DNA of 64,000 bases from Neoechinorhynchus agilis (lineage: Eukaryota > Acanthocephala). The stretch's first letter is position 1, and each line of letters begins with the position of its first letter. The stretch lies in NCBI GenBank assembly GCA_051530055.1, contig CM121342.1, positions 5,952,001-6,016,000 on the forward strand, in the 5' to 3' direction. The translations under genes and the position numbers were made by a program. The notes beneath the pieces were generated by a model. The model searched no databases and had not been told where the DNA came from. It saw only the letters and a list, made by a program, of their open reading frames with translations. This document shows positions 33,660 through 44,904 of the stretch, one piece after another.

Positions 33660-35460
33660 TTAAACGGTCGGATTATTTACCAAGATACTGAGCGCTACTG
33701 CATTTGTAAAATGAACAAGATGTTTTTCATTGAGCGTCTTCATTGCATCGCTATAGACTGCTTGAACATTTCCATTGTTGGATCGTTCGAAATAAAGATA
33801 TTTTATCCAGAATTCCGGATCATTGACGGTAACTTCCTTGTACCACATCATCCGTTCGAATGCACTTCTTTTGAGACTAACATCCTCACATTTGTGCAAT
33901 AGTGCCGAAACCATTTTAGTTGAGACTGGAACGCGTGCCGTTAATTTCATAAAACGTTTTAAGGCAACTTCTGCATTTGGAGCATTCTCAATAGATTTCA
34001 GCTTCCCGAACAAAACAACCTGAGAAGGATTTTCGAGTAAAAGAGCTTTTTCGAGTACGGCCATCCGTTCACAATCATCGGAGCATTTGTTTAAAAGCAT
34101 TTCCCACGCATTGACGGACTTTAGTTTTTGGTACTGTTCAAGAATGGTAAATAAGTTCGGATGAAGACGAACAACGTGTTCCAATAATGTTTGTGAACAT
34201 ATACTCGAATCTCGAAGAGAAAGTGCCAATACGTGAATTGATTAATTCTAGAATCATCATATTAACTAATCAATTCTTTAGTTTATCTGGTTCAAGTCCA
34301 TTTAAATTAGACTTTATAGAACTTAAAAGTTTTACGATAATACTGGGACTTTGTGAGTCCAGCTGTCCCCAATTTTCGATTTCACTCAACTTGAGATGTC
34401 CAACAAGAGCGAGAAACTCTAATTTCTCAACCTCGTCCATTTCAACACAGGCCAATTCCTTTGCGTTTTGGAATGATACTAATCCACTGTGGTATTTGAA
34501 GGCAATAATCAGTTTAATTGGAAATGATTCGATCTTAATCAATATGCCCAGCATATTCTTAATTATTGAACGACGTGTTTTCATACGTAAACCTTTATGC
34601 AGACAGATTTTGACTTTTTTAAGCCGATTTTGTTAGCCAACAATTTTTAAGAGACATATTTTAGTATTTTTTTAAAAAAAAGCCTGAAAGTTGTATAAGC
34701 TAAGATCTGTCAGTTTAAATTTCCGAACCAATTTAAGAAAGTCGAGGCAAAGTTCTGGGTTTTCAGTACATCCAGATTCAATAACAGCATGCAACATTTC
34801 CATTCTAATTAATTTTCGATTTCTCTTCGTCTTCTTAAGTTCAATGGTGAATAATCTACGCCATAAAAGACTGCATTTGGGATGAACACCAAGAGCCCTA
34901 AGTAACAACTTTGTTTTGTTCTCGCTTCCTTTAATACACATCGAAGCCTGTAACCAGAGTTCAGGTTTGCTCCCAAAAACGTGAAGAATATTCATCCAGA
35001 CATTTTCAAGTTGCATTTGAGCACGATGAACGAAATCAGATCGATAAAAGTCACCTAAAACTTCACCTATTTTGACTTCTTTAATAACATCTTGCCAATA
35101 ATTCACATGAGTGAGACGAAATCGTAGGTCGTGATAGCATCGACCGATACTGGCTGCTTCGAATAGACTATGGCACCGATTGATCACCTCTTGGCTAAAT
35201 CGCTTAACGAATTCCATCTTTGAAAAAGGAGATCCACGCTTTTTAAACCGAAGCTCACATAATTCCTTTACACTCATTTCGTATTTTATCAATTGCAGAT
35301 AATCCGACGCTTCCCGCCGAGTCTTTGCTAAACCATATTCCAACGATCGGGTACGAGATGCTATCCGTTGAACTTCTTCGGTTGAAAACAATCCGGATCG
35401 TTGAAGAGATTCGAGGTGATAGAGACGACGCTCTAAATGCAACTGAACTTTCTCAGACAT
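33660..35460 (-). CDS. UTP6: UTP6, small-subunit processome component
   Basis: HAT-repeat protein of the UtpB complex that binds the 5' external spacer of pre-rRNA in the nucleolus. Three exon blocks: about 35460-34690, 34584-34275 and 34229-33660, giving roughly 550 residues against about 600 in human. N-terminal signature: 'LERRLYHLESLQRSGLFSTE' followed by 'RIASRTRSLEYGLAKTRREA'; HAT repeats such as 'FGSKPELWLQASM' and 'LLRALGVHPKCSLLWRRLF'; C-terminal 'DPEFWIKYLYFERSNNG', matching the family's last repeat. Exact splice sites around 34.23-34.27 and 34.59-34.69 kb are not certain. The ATG at 35460 lies 4 nt after 'GTTTCAG'. Confidence 0.87.
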
Positions 35461-35688
35461 CTATCTGAAACGCGCTCTACTGATTAAAAATCATAGCGAA
35501 AAAAAAGAACTCAACAATATACGAAATTTTTTTATTTCGGACTATGATAAAGTCCCAATAGAACTTCTTAGTTTTGATCGAATGAGTTCGCCAGAAAAAA
35601 TCTTTTAAAAATTGTTGGTTCTCTAACTAAAATCACAAAGAGTATCCCAATGATTTAGAAGTGAATTAGGACTACATGTGAGGTTTTA
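35461..35688. other. Short spacer between UTP6 and ITFG1
   Basis: 228 bp separate the UTP6 start from the ITFG1 stop codon on the same strand. It holds the UTP6 promoter, or an intercistronic region if the two are transcribed together. Confidence 0.4.
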
Positions 35689-38600
35689 TTACAAGGCCTC
35701 ATATCGGAATCGTCTAACGTCCAGTTTCCGCTCCTTCTTGTCTTCTTTCTTTTCTTTAAAATGTAAAACAAGAACCAGGATGCCGATTGCAACACAAATC
35801 ACCGTAAGCGCAATTCCAGTGTAGATGATAAGTTTACTTGGTGTTACATGTAGATGGGTTTTCCAAGTGGAAGGCGCATCGGGAGGATAGATGACAATAA
35901 CTATATGAGAATTTGGGATCATTTGAGGCCAATCGTGATGATAAGGCTTTAAAGCTGTCATATCATTGTTCTCATGACTAGCAGCAGACGCTACTCGAAC
36001 ATTCTCAACGAAATTCGGCATATTTCCAAGTCCAAACGTTACATAAGGAAGTGCAAGAGCGAATTGACTGTTCCCGTGAATCATTTGTGAGCCTAAATGA
36101 CATTATTGAGTTAGTTTCTTTAAAAAAAGCAATACCGAACAAAGTGTAGCTGTGACTTTCGTCCGTATTTACGGTGACTAGTACAGTCGATCCAGGCCAA
36201 TTATCTCCATAAGGCTATTTTTGAACGTGATTAGATATTTTTCTCTAGATACCGGAAAAAAAACACTGTACCAAATGACTAGTAGAACATTTATCCCTAT
36301 TGCCATAACGTGAGCAAGATCCAAGAACAGTGACCTTTAAGAAGTATGTATCTTCCTCAGCATTATTTTGAAGCACACTAAGATCATAGAGATCACGGCT
36401 TTTGGAATTGTTATTGTATGCCAAAATCAAGTCTGGATATCCGTTCTCGTTTATGTCAAAAAAAGCAGCAAGGCCGATTTGATTTTCTGAGCCCAGAAAA
36501 GGAGTGCTAATCTTCTTCGCAGTGAATGTTCGTCCGAACGAATTAGGTGCATTGCCAACGTTTTGTAAAACGATCACGTTTAGTAGCCTAACGAGAAAAA
36601 AAAATTTTGTAATCTTTTTAGAGAAACACTCACCCTTTCGAATCGGCCATTACGGCGAGAATATCAGGAAACCCGTCAAGGTTAACATCCGCAACCTTAA
36701 GCATACTCGCAGGTTCGGCCACTTTCGCCGACCAAACAGTGGAAGTTGTTCCCGGTTTGTGGATAAACCGAAATCCCGATGTATTCACAGTCAGATCAAT
36801 CCAAACGTCTTTAGTGTTAGAACCGTAACTTCGTGCCATAATTGTGCTTTGCGAACATGATTTATCGAGGCAAACCGGAATAAGATGGGCGGGACGTCCT
36901 CGAGCGGCAAAGTCCACAAAAAGTGAAGGGAGTGTATGATAGACTTCTTTAGGTTTCTCATATGACAAAATTGGAATCAATTGATCGGCTGGTCGATGAG
37001 ACCATAGTTGAAATTTATCATTTTTAAGTGAAAGGACCAAATCTTTGAAAGAATAGAGTGATGGAGTAAAATAACAAACTTACCTGGAATGAGATCGCCA
37101 GTGTAGTCAACGTAGGCACTTGGTTTCTTCAAATCTAAAAGGACAATTCTCCACTTGCATCTACTTAGAAAAACCCAGTAGAGGAGAATCGTCCACATAG
37201 AACCGCATCAGTGTTAGCTAATGATCGAATTTCGATTTCCCGATTTTTACTAGAATGAACGAGAGAGAGGTGAGAATCGAACAAAGAAATCAAATTACTT
37301 GAACACAATAAAACCAGGACGTGAACCGTCTTCATCTTGTGCACCAAACAGTTCCAATGATCCACGGCTAAATACGCTACAAAACCAAAATGAACGAGAG
37401 TTTTAAAAAAAGTGAGCGTACTTAGTGACCAGTGGCCAGTTGAATAACGTTTCATTTAAAATGATAAAAGAACTCAAATTTGCGTTATTTCCCCAAAATA
37501 CTCCAGTCATTAAAACCTCTCCTGATTTCAATAACTTTCCTTTGTTGTTGTTTGCTTCACGTCGAGATGTTGTGAACATTACAACGGTGTCGACCATTGA
37601 ATCGCCATCGAAATCAGCGACCACAATAGAACGAATGCTGTACGAATGGCTACAAAATTAACGAATATCCAAATTGACGGTTTACTTTATCGATTGTACA
37701 TACCTCAGTTGAGCAAGTGCCAATTGTTTACAATTTCTTGTCCGTGGATTAAAGTTGTGTACTTTTATTGTGTGAGTTGCGGATTCTCGGACAAAAATAC
37801 CGAAATTAAACCATTTCGAAATTATTATAACTCTTAGAATTATTTTGAAAAGGTGGTATTGAATAGTAGCAATTTTATTTAATATTTTGTCCTTTACGTG
37901 AGACTTCAAAACAATTAAAAAAAAGGAGTTCAAATATAATTTTTTATAAGTTGAAATCTTGCAAAAAAACAAGTTCTATTCGATTTAAAAGACCGTTTTA
38001 GTGGTCCGGCCGCTTACAAACGAAACAAAATTCTTAAAAATCATTGTTATTTGAGTCGCTTGTCAATTTTACGAGAGAGAGATCATTAAAGAAGAATGCG
38101 TATTCCGATTGATTTCTAGAGTTATTTTATCAATTCTATTGCTTGCATTGCTTTTAATGAAGAAAAAGTAGTCGTTATTTGAGCGATAAACAATTTTGGT
38201 TTCAAAATATGGAATGCGGATTATGTGCCGTGGAATGTAATTATCCGCATTAAGAACCAATAAATTCTTTTTTGTAAAGAAATTAATCATTATTGTTTCA
38301 ATTTCATTTAGCGATATTCACTCAGAAATAGATTTATATTGAAATTTTTCGGCCTTTTCTTTGGCCTTCTTCAGTCAGATTGCTTGTAAGTTTTTAAATA
38401 TTCGAGACTCAAGCATTTTGTACTTGAGATATTAATTATCCACATTAAGAACCAATAAATTCTCTTTCTATAGTCGACAACATTACTTTACATCGTGATT
38501 CGCTGGCCTAATTAAATACATCTCCCTCATGGCAATATAATTTTTATAAGTTGAAATCTTGCAAAAAACAAGTATTATTTTATTCTGAAATTTTAAAAGT

Positions 38601-39328
38601 ATTTTGTTTTTGAGATATTAATTATCCGAATTTAACACCAATGATTGGTGCCTATTGAAAGGCAATCGAAAAAATATTGATAATGACATAACTTTTACGC
38701 TAAAAAACATTTAACGTATAATTATTTGGGTTTTTTTAAGGATGATAAAATAACAGTTTAATATCACCAATGATTTCATGTTCATTAATCGATAAATGTT
38801 TAATTTTAATTAAAAGGCAAAAAAATCGGCTACCAACTAGCCAAACAACAATTCGCAATGGGCAGCATTCAAATTTTAAAAAATGAATCATTCCACTGAT
38901 GAACGAGGTTCCAAAATATTTGAGATTTTTTAAAACGACTTTGAATATTCGCACTTTAGATTTAAATCTTTAAAAATAAATCAAAGTCATAGAAAACGGA
39001 TTATTGAGACATAGATAAAGTTTGCGGCTTCTACTTTCGAGATATTTCATCGGCCCGGGATCAGTTAACAATCGATGCCAAAAAAACCCGATAAATCGAT
39101 CAATAAGAGATTTGCCATTGAGCTTCGCCGTCTCGTTGAGAATCCGTCAACGTAGGCGTTATTCTCCACGCAATAAATATCAATAGTCTTGTCGGCATCG
39201 AAATCACCAAACGAAAACGGAACACAATTGCTAATTCCGAATTTATCATTGTTTTGTGGAACAGAGAATTCGAGTGAATAGATCAATAAGAGCAAATTAA
39301 AGCTTGTTATCAACAAAAAGCATTTCAT
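35689..39328 (-). CDS. ITFG1: ITFG1 / T-cell immunomodulatory protein (TIP) homologue
   Basis: Type I membrane protein with FG-GAP (integrin alpha beta-propeller-like) repeats. The first exon begins with signal peptide 'MKCFLLITSFNLLLLIYS' and continues 'CVPFSFGDFDADKTIDIYCV'. After an intron of about 1.2 kb come 'IVVADFDGDSMVDTVVMF', 'GVFWGNNANLSSFIILNETL', 'MLKVADVNLDGFPDILAVMA', 'AFFDINENGYPDLILAYNNN' and the conserved C-terminal exon 'FALALPYVTFGLGNMPNFVE', followed by 'TPSKLIIYTGIALTVICVAI' (transmembrane) and a basic tail 'FKEKKEDKKERKLDVRRFRY'. The Asp-rich 'DxDxDG' turns are calcium-binding-like. The order and spacing match the family from signal peptide to tail. The human protein is linked to RUVBL partners and cell migration; the role here is inferred only. 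Confidence 0.91.
37850..39060. other. Large first intron of ITFG1
   Basis: About 1.2 kb of AT-rich sequence between exon 1 (39328-about 39080) and exon 2 (about 37830-37706). It is unusually large for this window. The phrase 'aagaaccaataaattct' occurs twice (38.25 and 38.45 kb). No gene seen inside. Confidence 0.5.
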
Positions 39329-39719
39329 TAAATACGATGAACTGGTCAAAAGTGGTCGTGATTGCAAAATGTACGTTTGTTTATGATTCTTCCGTGTCTA
39401 AATAAGCGTCATACTCAAAACAACAATTTCGATAGTGTACGATAAAAAAACATTCATTGTGTTGGTAACAATGATCTCTTCGAATTTAAAACCTTAAATT
39501 CAAGTGCAATGGCTTTGATAGCAAAATAAATCAAATATGTTATGATCGGGATTATTCTCACCAAAATTATACTTTGATTTTCCCGAAGGATAATTTATCG
39601 ATGAATAAAATGATTTCTAACCGGGATGGATTTTCTCGATAGTTTGAGAAGTTCGATAATTCTCTAAATCCGCTTTTATTTTAGTGCCGATTGCTTTTTG
39701 TTTATTTCTTAGAGAATTT

Positions 39720-40545
39720 CCAACTTTTCAATCATTTACTTCTTTTCTTGTGTCTTATTTTGAATGAGCAACCCATGCGGATGAACGAAATCTTCAACTT
39801 TTTCAATCATTTTCTTCTTTTTTTTCCTCATTTTGAATGAGCAACCCATGCGGATGAACGAAATCTTCAACTTTTCAATCATTTTCTTCTTTTTTTTCCT
39901 CATTTTGAATGAGCAACCCATGCGGATGAACGAAATCTTGTTTTATTTTAGTTCTTTAACTTAAGGACTGCAACGTCGGTTTTTGTTTCACAGGACGACT
40001 CTTTTTGAACATTTTTACTTTAATTTCTTCGAGAATTTCCAACTTTTCAATCATTTTCTTCTTTTTTTGTCTCATTTTGAATGAGCAACCCATGCGGATG
40101 AACGAAATCTTTTTCCCGCTTTAACTTAAGGACTGCAACGTCGGTTTTTGTCTTACAGGACCAGGACGGCTCTTATTGAACATTTTTACTTTAATTTCTT
40201 CGAGAATTTCCAACTTTTCAATCATTTACTTCTTTTTTTTCCTCATTTTGAATAAGCAACCCATGCGGATGAACGAAATCTTGTTTTATTTTAGTTCTTT
40301 AACCTAAGGACTGCAACATCGGTTTTTGTTCCAAGGGATGACTCTTTTTGAACATTTTTACTTTAATTTCTTAGAGAATTTCCAACTTTTCAATCATTTA
40401 CTTCTTTTCTTGTGTCTTATTTGAATGAGCAACCCATGCGGATGAACGAAATCTTTTTCCCGCTTTAACTTAAGGACTGCAACGTCGGTTTTTGTCTTAC
40501 AGGACGGCTCTTATTGAACATTTTTACTTTAATTTCTTCGAGAAT
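39720..40545. repeat. Irregular tandem array, about 180-bp units with a 70-bp subrepeat
   Basis: 'gagcaacccatgcggatgaa' recurs at about 39764, 39838, 39910, 40083, 40253 and 40427. The first three are spaced 70-75 bp; later ones about 170-180 bp, because units also include 'aaggactgcaacgtcggttt'. The array lies between the 5' ends of ITFG1 and GEMIN2, which are divergent. Confidence 0.85.
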
Positions 40546-40801
40546 TTACACCTTTTCAGTTAACTTTCTTAAAGTATTAACGCCCATTTCTCTTGCTCGA
40601 ATATTTTCCATCCACCATCAAGTGGACAAAGTTTGCTTCTGTTTTCCGCAAACGTTTTGAAGAATTGATCGCATTAACAAGGAGATATAAATGAAGGTAA
40701 TTCCGAATACTTTATCTAAAAAAATCGCGATTTTTCGTTCAAAATCGACCTTAAATGATAATTTTTGTACGCCAAAGTGTCTTTTCAATTTGTTAGATTC
40801 A

Positions 40802-41618
40802 ATGTCTGACGAGGAGAGTGGTAGTGATGATTACGAGAGTAAAACCAAAAAAGCATTCGATGTTCCATACAAACGTATAAAGATCGACTGGTCTCAACCT
40901 CCAGCGACTCCACACGAGCACATTATCCGATGTCGAATCGAAAGTGCTAAAATCCCCGCAGTTGTTTTCGTCAAGCGGAACTCTCCGGAAAATGAGCGTT
41001 CAACATTTAGCGACCAAACTACAATCATCGAATCATCTTCATTCAACATTCCCAGCATCGAGTGGCAGAAACGTCGACTTAAAAACTTTCAAATTCTCGC
41101 TTCTCGTATGAACAATGTGTGGTTGTCTTCTATTCGATCGATGGATGGTTTACCTGATTCTCACAACGCCATAGAATGGAAAGCTCTGATTTTTGATGAA
41201 TCAGGAAAGTACTCTACGTATCCATCTACTGATTTACTTTGCAAACTGAAGCAGCCATTTTTGAACAAGTTGTTGGTCTGGTATAAAGAGCGAGGGAGGC
41301 ATGAATCGGTCTAAGGCGCTCGAGATACATGCGTCCTTCTTTATTGAATGGATATTGATCAGCGACGACGACGAAAATGCTTTTAATATACAAAAGGCTA
41401 TGTGGTTGTTTGGATTAATGGCACTTTTGGAAATGCCAATTGCTGATACAACTTTCTCTGTACTCAGGGATCTAGCTAAGTTTCTAAAAAATAATCGATC
41501 TGAATGGACAAACGAACAGATAACGAAAAGTGCCGATCTACTCATATGCATTATAGGAAGGTATTTTAAGCAACATGATTTGGCTGATAGATCAGACGAA
41601 CCGTTTTCATTCAATTAA
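40802..41618 (+). CDS. GEMIN2: GEMIN2 (SIP1), SMN-complex subunit
   Basis: Binds the Sm-protein pentamer and SMN during snRNP assembly in the cytoplasm. Two exons, 40802-41275 and 41316-41618, joined by a 40-nt intron in phase, giving 258 residues (human 280). Family blocks: 'FDVPYKRIKIDWSQPPATPH' near the N-terminus (human has 'FDVP...PEEYLRRV'), 'PSIEWQKRRLKNFQ', 'WKALIF', and the C-terminal helical part 'KAMWLFGLMALLEMPI', 'TFSVLRDLAKFLKNNRS', 'ADLLICIIGRYFKQHDLADR'. I choose the ATG at 40802 because it follows a 'TTGTTAG' acceptor-like sequence by 5 nt; the in-frame ATG at 40691 is immediately followed by a donor-like AAG|GTAATT and encodes nothing like the family. Confidence 0.88.
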
Positions 41619-41891
41619 ATCGAAGAACATGTTCTTTTAAAAACTTTTTTAAATTCTATCATCCTTCTTTTTTACGTCCGCAGTTGACTTTTGAGAACCT
41701 AAACTCAAATCGTAAGTCAAACTTTTGTTATTGTATTATTTTGGTGAAAATAATTTATTGGAAATATTTCGCCGAGGAGGTAACCTCGCCTCATCAGTCA
41801 TCTAAAAAATAATATCTTTTTCCTATTCAGGTTAATCACATCATTATCGTTCATATCAGGTTAGTTCTCTTTAAAAATTCCCATTGAAGAT
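41619..41891. other. 3' flank of GEMIN2 with a hammerhead-like motif
   Basis: The stretch 41767-41797 on the minus strand reads CTGATGA, then a GC-rich hairpin of about 20 nt, then GAAA, the order of a hammerhead ribozyme core. The sequence 'gaaatatttcg' next to it links it to the foldback at 59.3 kb. Treated as a finding. Confidence 0.45.
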
Positions 41892-42035
41892 CTTTATAGT
41901 TTTGGCTCCATTGGCTTAATGTTACACAAAGCTTTCTCGACTTGATCTTCGTTGCAATCGAAAGGAATATTGGAAAGGAAAACTGTACGTTCAGGATCAG
42001 GTTTTGGAGGTGGGAGTTTATAATATCTTAAATTT
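41892..42035 (-). CDS. Orphan exon with the start of an RNA-recognition motif
   Basis: Minus-strand frame reading '..RYYKLPPPKPDPERTVFL' then 'SNIPFDCNEDQVEKALC', ending at a stop near 41892. 'RTVFLSNIPF' looks like the RNP2 strand of an RRM, but RNP1 and the rest are absent, and I see no clear upstream exon to 43.1 kb. It could be the last exon of a gene with distant exons or a fragment of a lost gene. Confidence 0.35.
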
Positions 42036-43174
42036 ACTGCTTTGTCAAATAAAAAGAGCAATAATGGACTTTTTAAATTTAAAAGACTTATCCGTTACAA
42101 TATTGAAAGTTTTCCAATAAATCAAATAGGCTATTACCGGGGGAGTATTTTCACCAAAATTATAAACATGTGCTTAGATGACGGCTACAAATTTTTTAAG
42201 GAAATTCCGAAGAAAAATGTTATAAAGAAACCACAAATAGAAAGATTTGAGTAAATGAAGTCGAAGGTCGGCCTCCTGAATTTTTTTCGCTAATACTTGT
42301 TATTTGCTCAATTTCTAATGGAAAATACCTCTTGATCCCGCACTAAGAACACCTCGATAATCATTTGAGCCCACTGAACGTTTATTGATGTTTTCTCAAT
42401 CTAACATTTAAAAAAAAACATACTTTTGTTCGACGAATGAAAAAAGAAATTAAATGGTTATTTTGTTCGGGCAATAAAGCTGACTACAAACTCAGTCTGC
42501 CAGTCTCACCGGATAAACTATTTGACAATGCTTCTTTTAAATTGTACATTGACTGAAGAAGGCTAACGAAAATGCGGAAAATTGTTCAAGAAAAATCTAT
42601 TTCTTAATCAAACATCGCTAATTGAAACTGAAAATTACAATAAATTTATTGGTTTCAATATTCGAGTACAATCTTGTACGCGTTTATCAAAGTTGTTCAA
42701 GTGTTTTGTGAGCACCGATATGCCGAAATCAATCGGATTTAACCAAAATTCTTTTGTTACCTGCCATAAACAAGCATCAGAATAGTTCAATCTTTAAACA
42801 AAGTTTTTGATTTAGTTCCACACCCAAAATCTCAGACATCATAGATCCCAGTTCTCCATAACAACCATGCAGTCGTTTCAAAAATCGCTTTGTTCGTTTT
42901 CCATTAGTTTTTTTGCCTTGAAAAAACCCATCAATGATTTCTATTCATTTGTTGGTTCTATCCAGACGATTCGACACACCGTATCGTTTTATATTTGCAG
43001 GAGAACACTCTCTTTTTAAATCAATTAATATTTCTCTCTTAAACGTTCTCTTATGAACTCTAACCAAAAGTAGCAAGCCTCTAAACTTCTATTGTTATTT
43101 CTTGTTTGATCATTTACAATTAATGAATTAATAATTTAAAAAGAAGATTTCGTAGTTTATTTAAACGAGTAAAT
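42036..43174. other. Gene-free stretch
   Basis: AT-rich spacer. Small plus-strand frames (42042, 42582) lack recognisable features. Confidence 0.35.
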
Positions 43175-44633
43175 TCATCTGGCTTGTTGAGTAAGTGTCA
43201 AAAGACAAAGGAAGAGATTAACAACGTTAATATAGATCATTATGGCCGCGTCAACATAATCTTCTTCTCCGATTTCGTATTGTCTTCCTCCCATAATCAT
43301 TTGTAGATTTACTACCAATAGCTATCGATCGACTTTAATGAAAAAGCCCGAATTTTCTTTACTGACCAATGACATTACAGCAGCTCCAATTGAAGCATAA
43401 AGAAATGTTAGTACCTTTCAATTTAATAGCTACATCGTAGTGAAAAAGGACTTAAATAACTCACATGACTTCTGAAAATGATTGAAGATATTGAAAATAT
43501 AACTAGGATTAAAAGAAGCATAGTCACAATTCCAGTACATTTGGTAAAATCAAACTAAATTTAACATACGATTTTAAAGGTTAAAAAGTTTAAAAATACT
43601 CTTGTTTGTAGAGATATGAGAATGGCTCCGACACAAATGCATAATGTTAAACCGATGGCGAATAAAACTCCAAATGTACTATGAAAAGCACTGATTACAC
43701 CGAGTACAAATCCCATTGAGAGTGCCTAAATATTCTTCAATCAACTTTTTTTTCATGAGACGAAAATAGTTACCAAAATAAAAAGAAATATGTAATTGTA
43801 CGGAGTCCTTCTGGCTACAGATTTCGAACATATAAGAACCATATAGACAATCGCAAATGTAAAACTAAATTTTTCATGTTTTGAACCCTAAAAAAATTAA
43901 ACTCACAATGAAACGATGTACAATATGTAGCCATTTGAACTAGTTGCAAATACTTTTATAGCAGGACTTTGAGCAAAATGATCGGTTAGGTTTGTAAATT
44001 GGTTTTGTACTCACGTAAAGAAAAAGATAGCGGCGATTCCGAATGTAACGAGGAACTGAAGCATCACTATAACGAAGACCTAAATAGTCAAATAATGAAT
44101 GTGTGCAGGTTTCATTGAATAAAACTCCAAATTGACAGGAATTTGGCCGTGTCCAGAGGATTAGAAGGTCTTGAAAAATAATAGAGGTCAATTCAAGGAT
44201 TCACGTGCTTTTAACGAACGCAAACAATGGGAAAATAAGAATATCGTAGACCTACAGCGTCCACTACTAACAAACAATCGCTGAAGAAGATCCGAGATAG
44301 TGGATCGAAATATCCAATAAAATCTTAATTTCATTTATCGCTCCCATCAACAAATAATATCGCCGATAATTTTTCTTCAATTTACATCAAAGATGATTCA
44401 ATTATTGATTGCAGAGATTCAATATTTTGTTAGAAAAAACAATTTATTCGTCGTCTGATATAAGAATATACCTTTCTGATGAATGCATGTCTGATTTTTA
44501 CAGTATTAAATATTGGCATTTCATCGAATTGTGAAGGTGCGACACCACCAGCGTTGGTAGAGAATAGTCCTTCAAAAAAAAAGAATTTATACTTTATAGT
44601 AACGTCTAAAGTTTTTGACCAACCTTTAAACAT
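43175..44633 (-). CDS. TMBIM / Lifeguard family protein (Bax inhibitor-1 fold)
   Basis: Multi-pass membrane protein with the BI-1-like calcium-leak fold; the family works in ER or Golgi membranes and in cell-death control. About eight small exons. In order: 'MFK' at 44633, 'SQFDEMPIFN' and 'IRHAFIRK' (family 'IRRAFIRKVY'), helix 1 'VFVIVMLQFLVTFGIAAIFF', 'FATSSNGYILYIVSL', 'FAIVYMVLICSKSVARRTPY' (family 'VLVCCKGPRRRFPWN'), then helices near 43.6 kb ('GFVLGVISAFHSTFGVLFAI'), 'FDFTKCTG', and the last exon 'LQMIMGGRQYEIGEEDYVDA' followed by 'AIMIYINVVNLFLCLL', matching the family ending 'GNRKHTISPEDYITGALQIY'. The conserved Asp pair of the C-terminal loop is only partly visible. I cannot decide which paralogue (TMBIM1/2/3/4) it is. 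Confidence 0.88.
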
Positions 44634-44904
44634 TTTGATTTAAAGATCGTCTCAAAGCGCAAAAATGCTGGATCTTTTGTGGGTTGTTTAGAAATGTGCG
44701 CACTTTAAGACTTGTCTTGAATACGTAAATGACAGAGGAACAAGAGTAGACGAAACGTAAAAACAACCTAAATTTGAATGCTCAATTTAAATAGGGCACA
44801 CTATCGATAGTATAAGCGATTTGACGCAAAAAATTGAGTTTAAAAACTTGAAAAAACCCTAATTTCTTAGATTTGAATATCGTGAACTTTTTTAATATTT
44901 CCTT

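Noticed and set aside
40691-40801. N-terminal extension of GEMIN2 from the upstream ATG
   Set aside because: The ATG is followed at once by a splice-donor-like sequence, the stretch is AT-rich and unlike the family, and an acceptor-like site precedes the next ATG.
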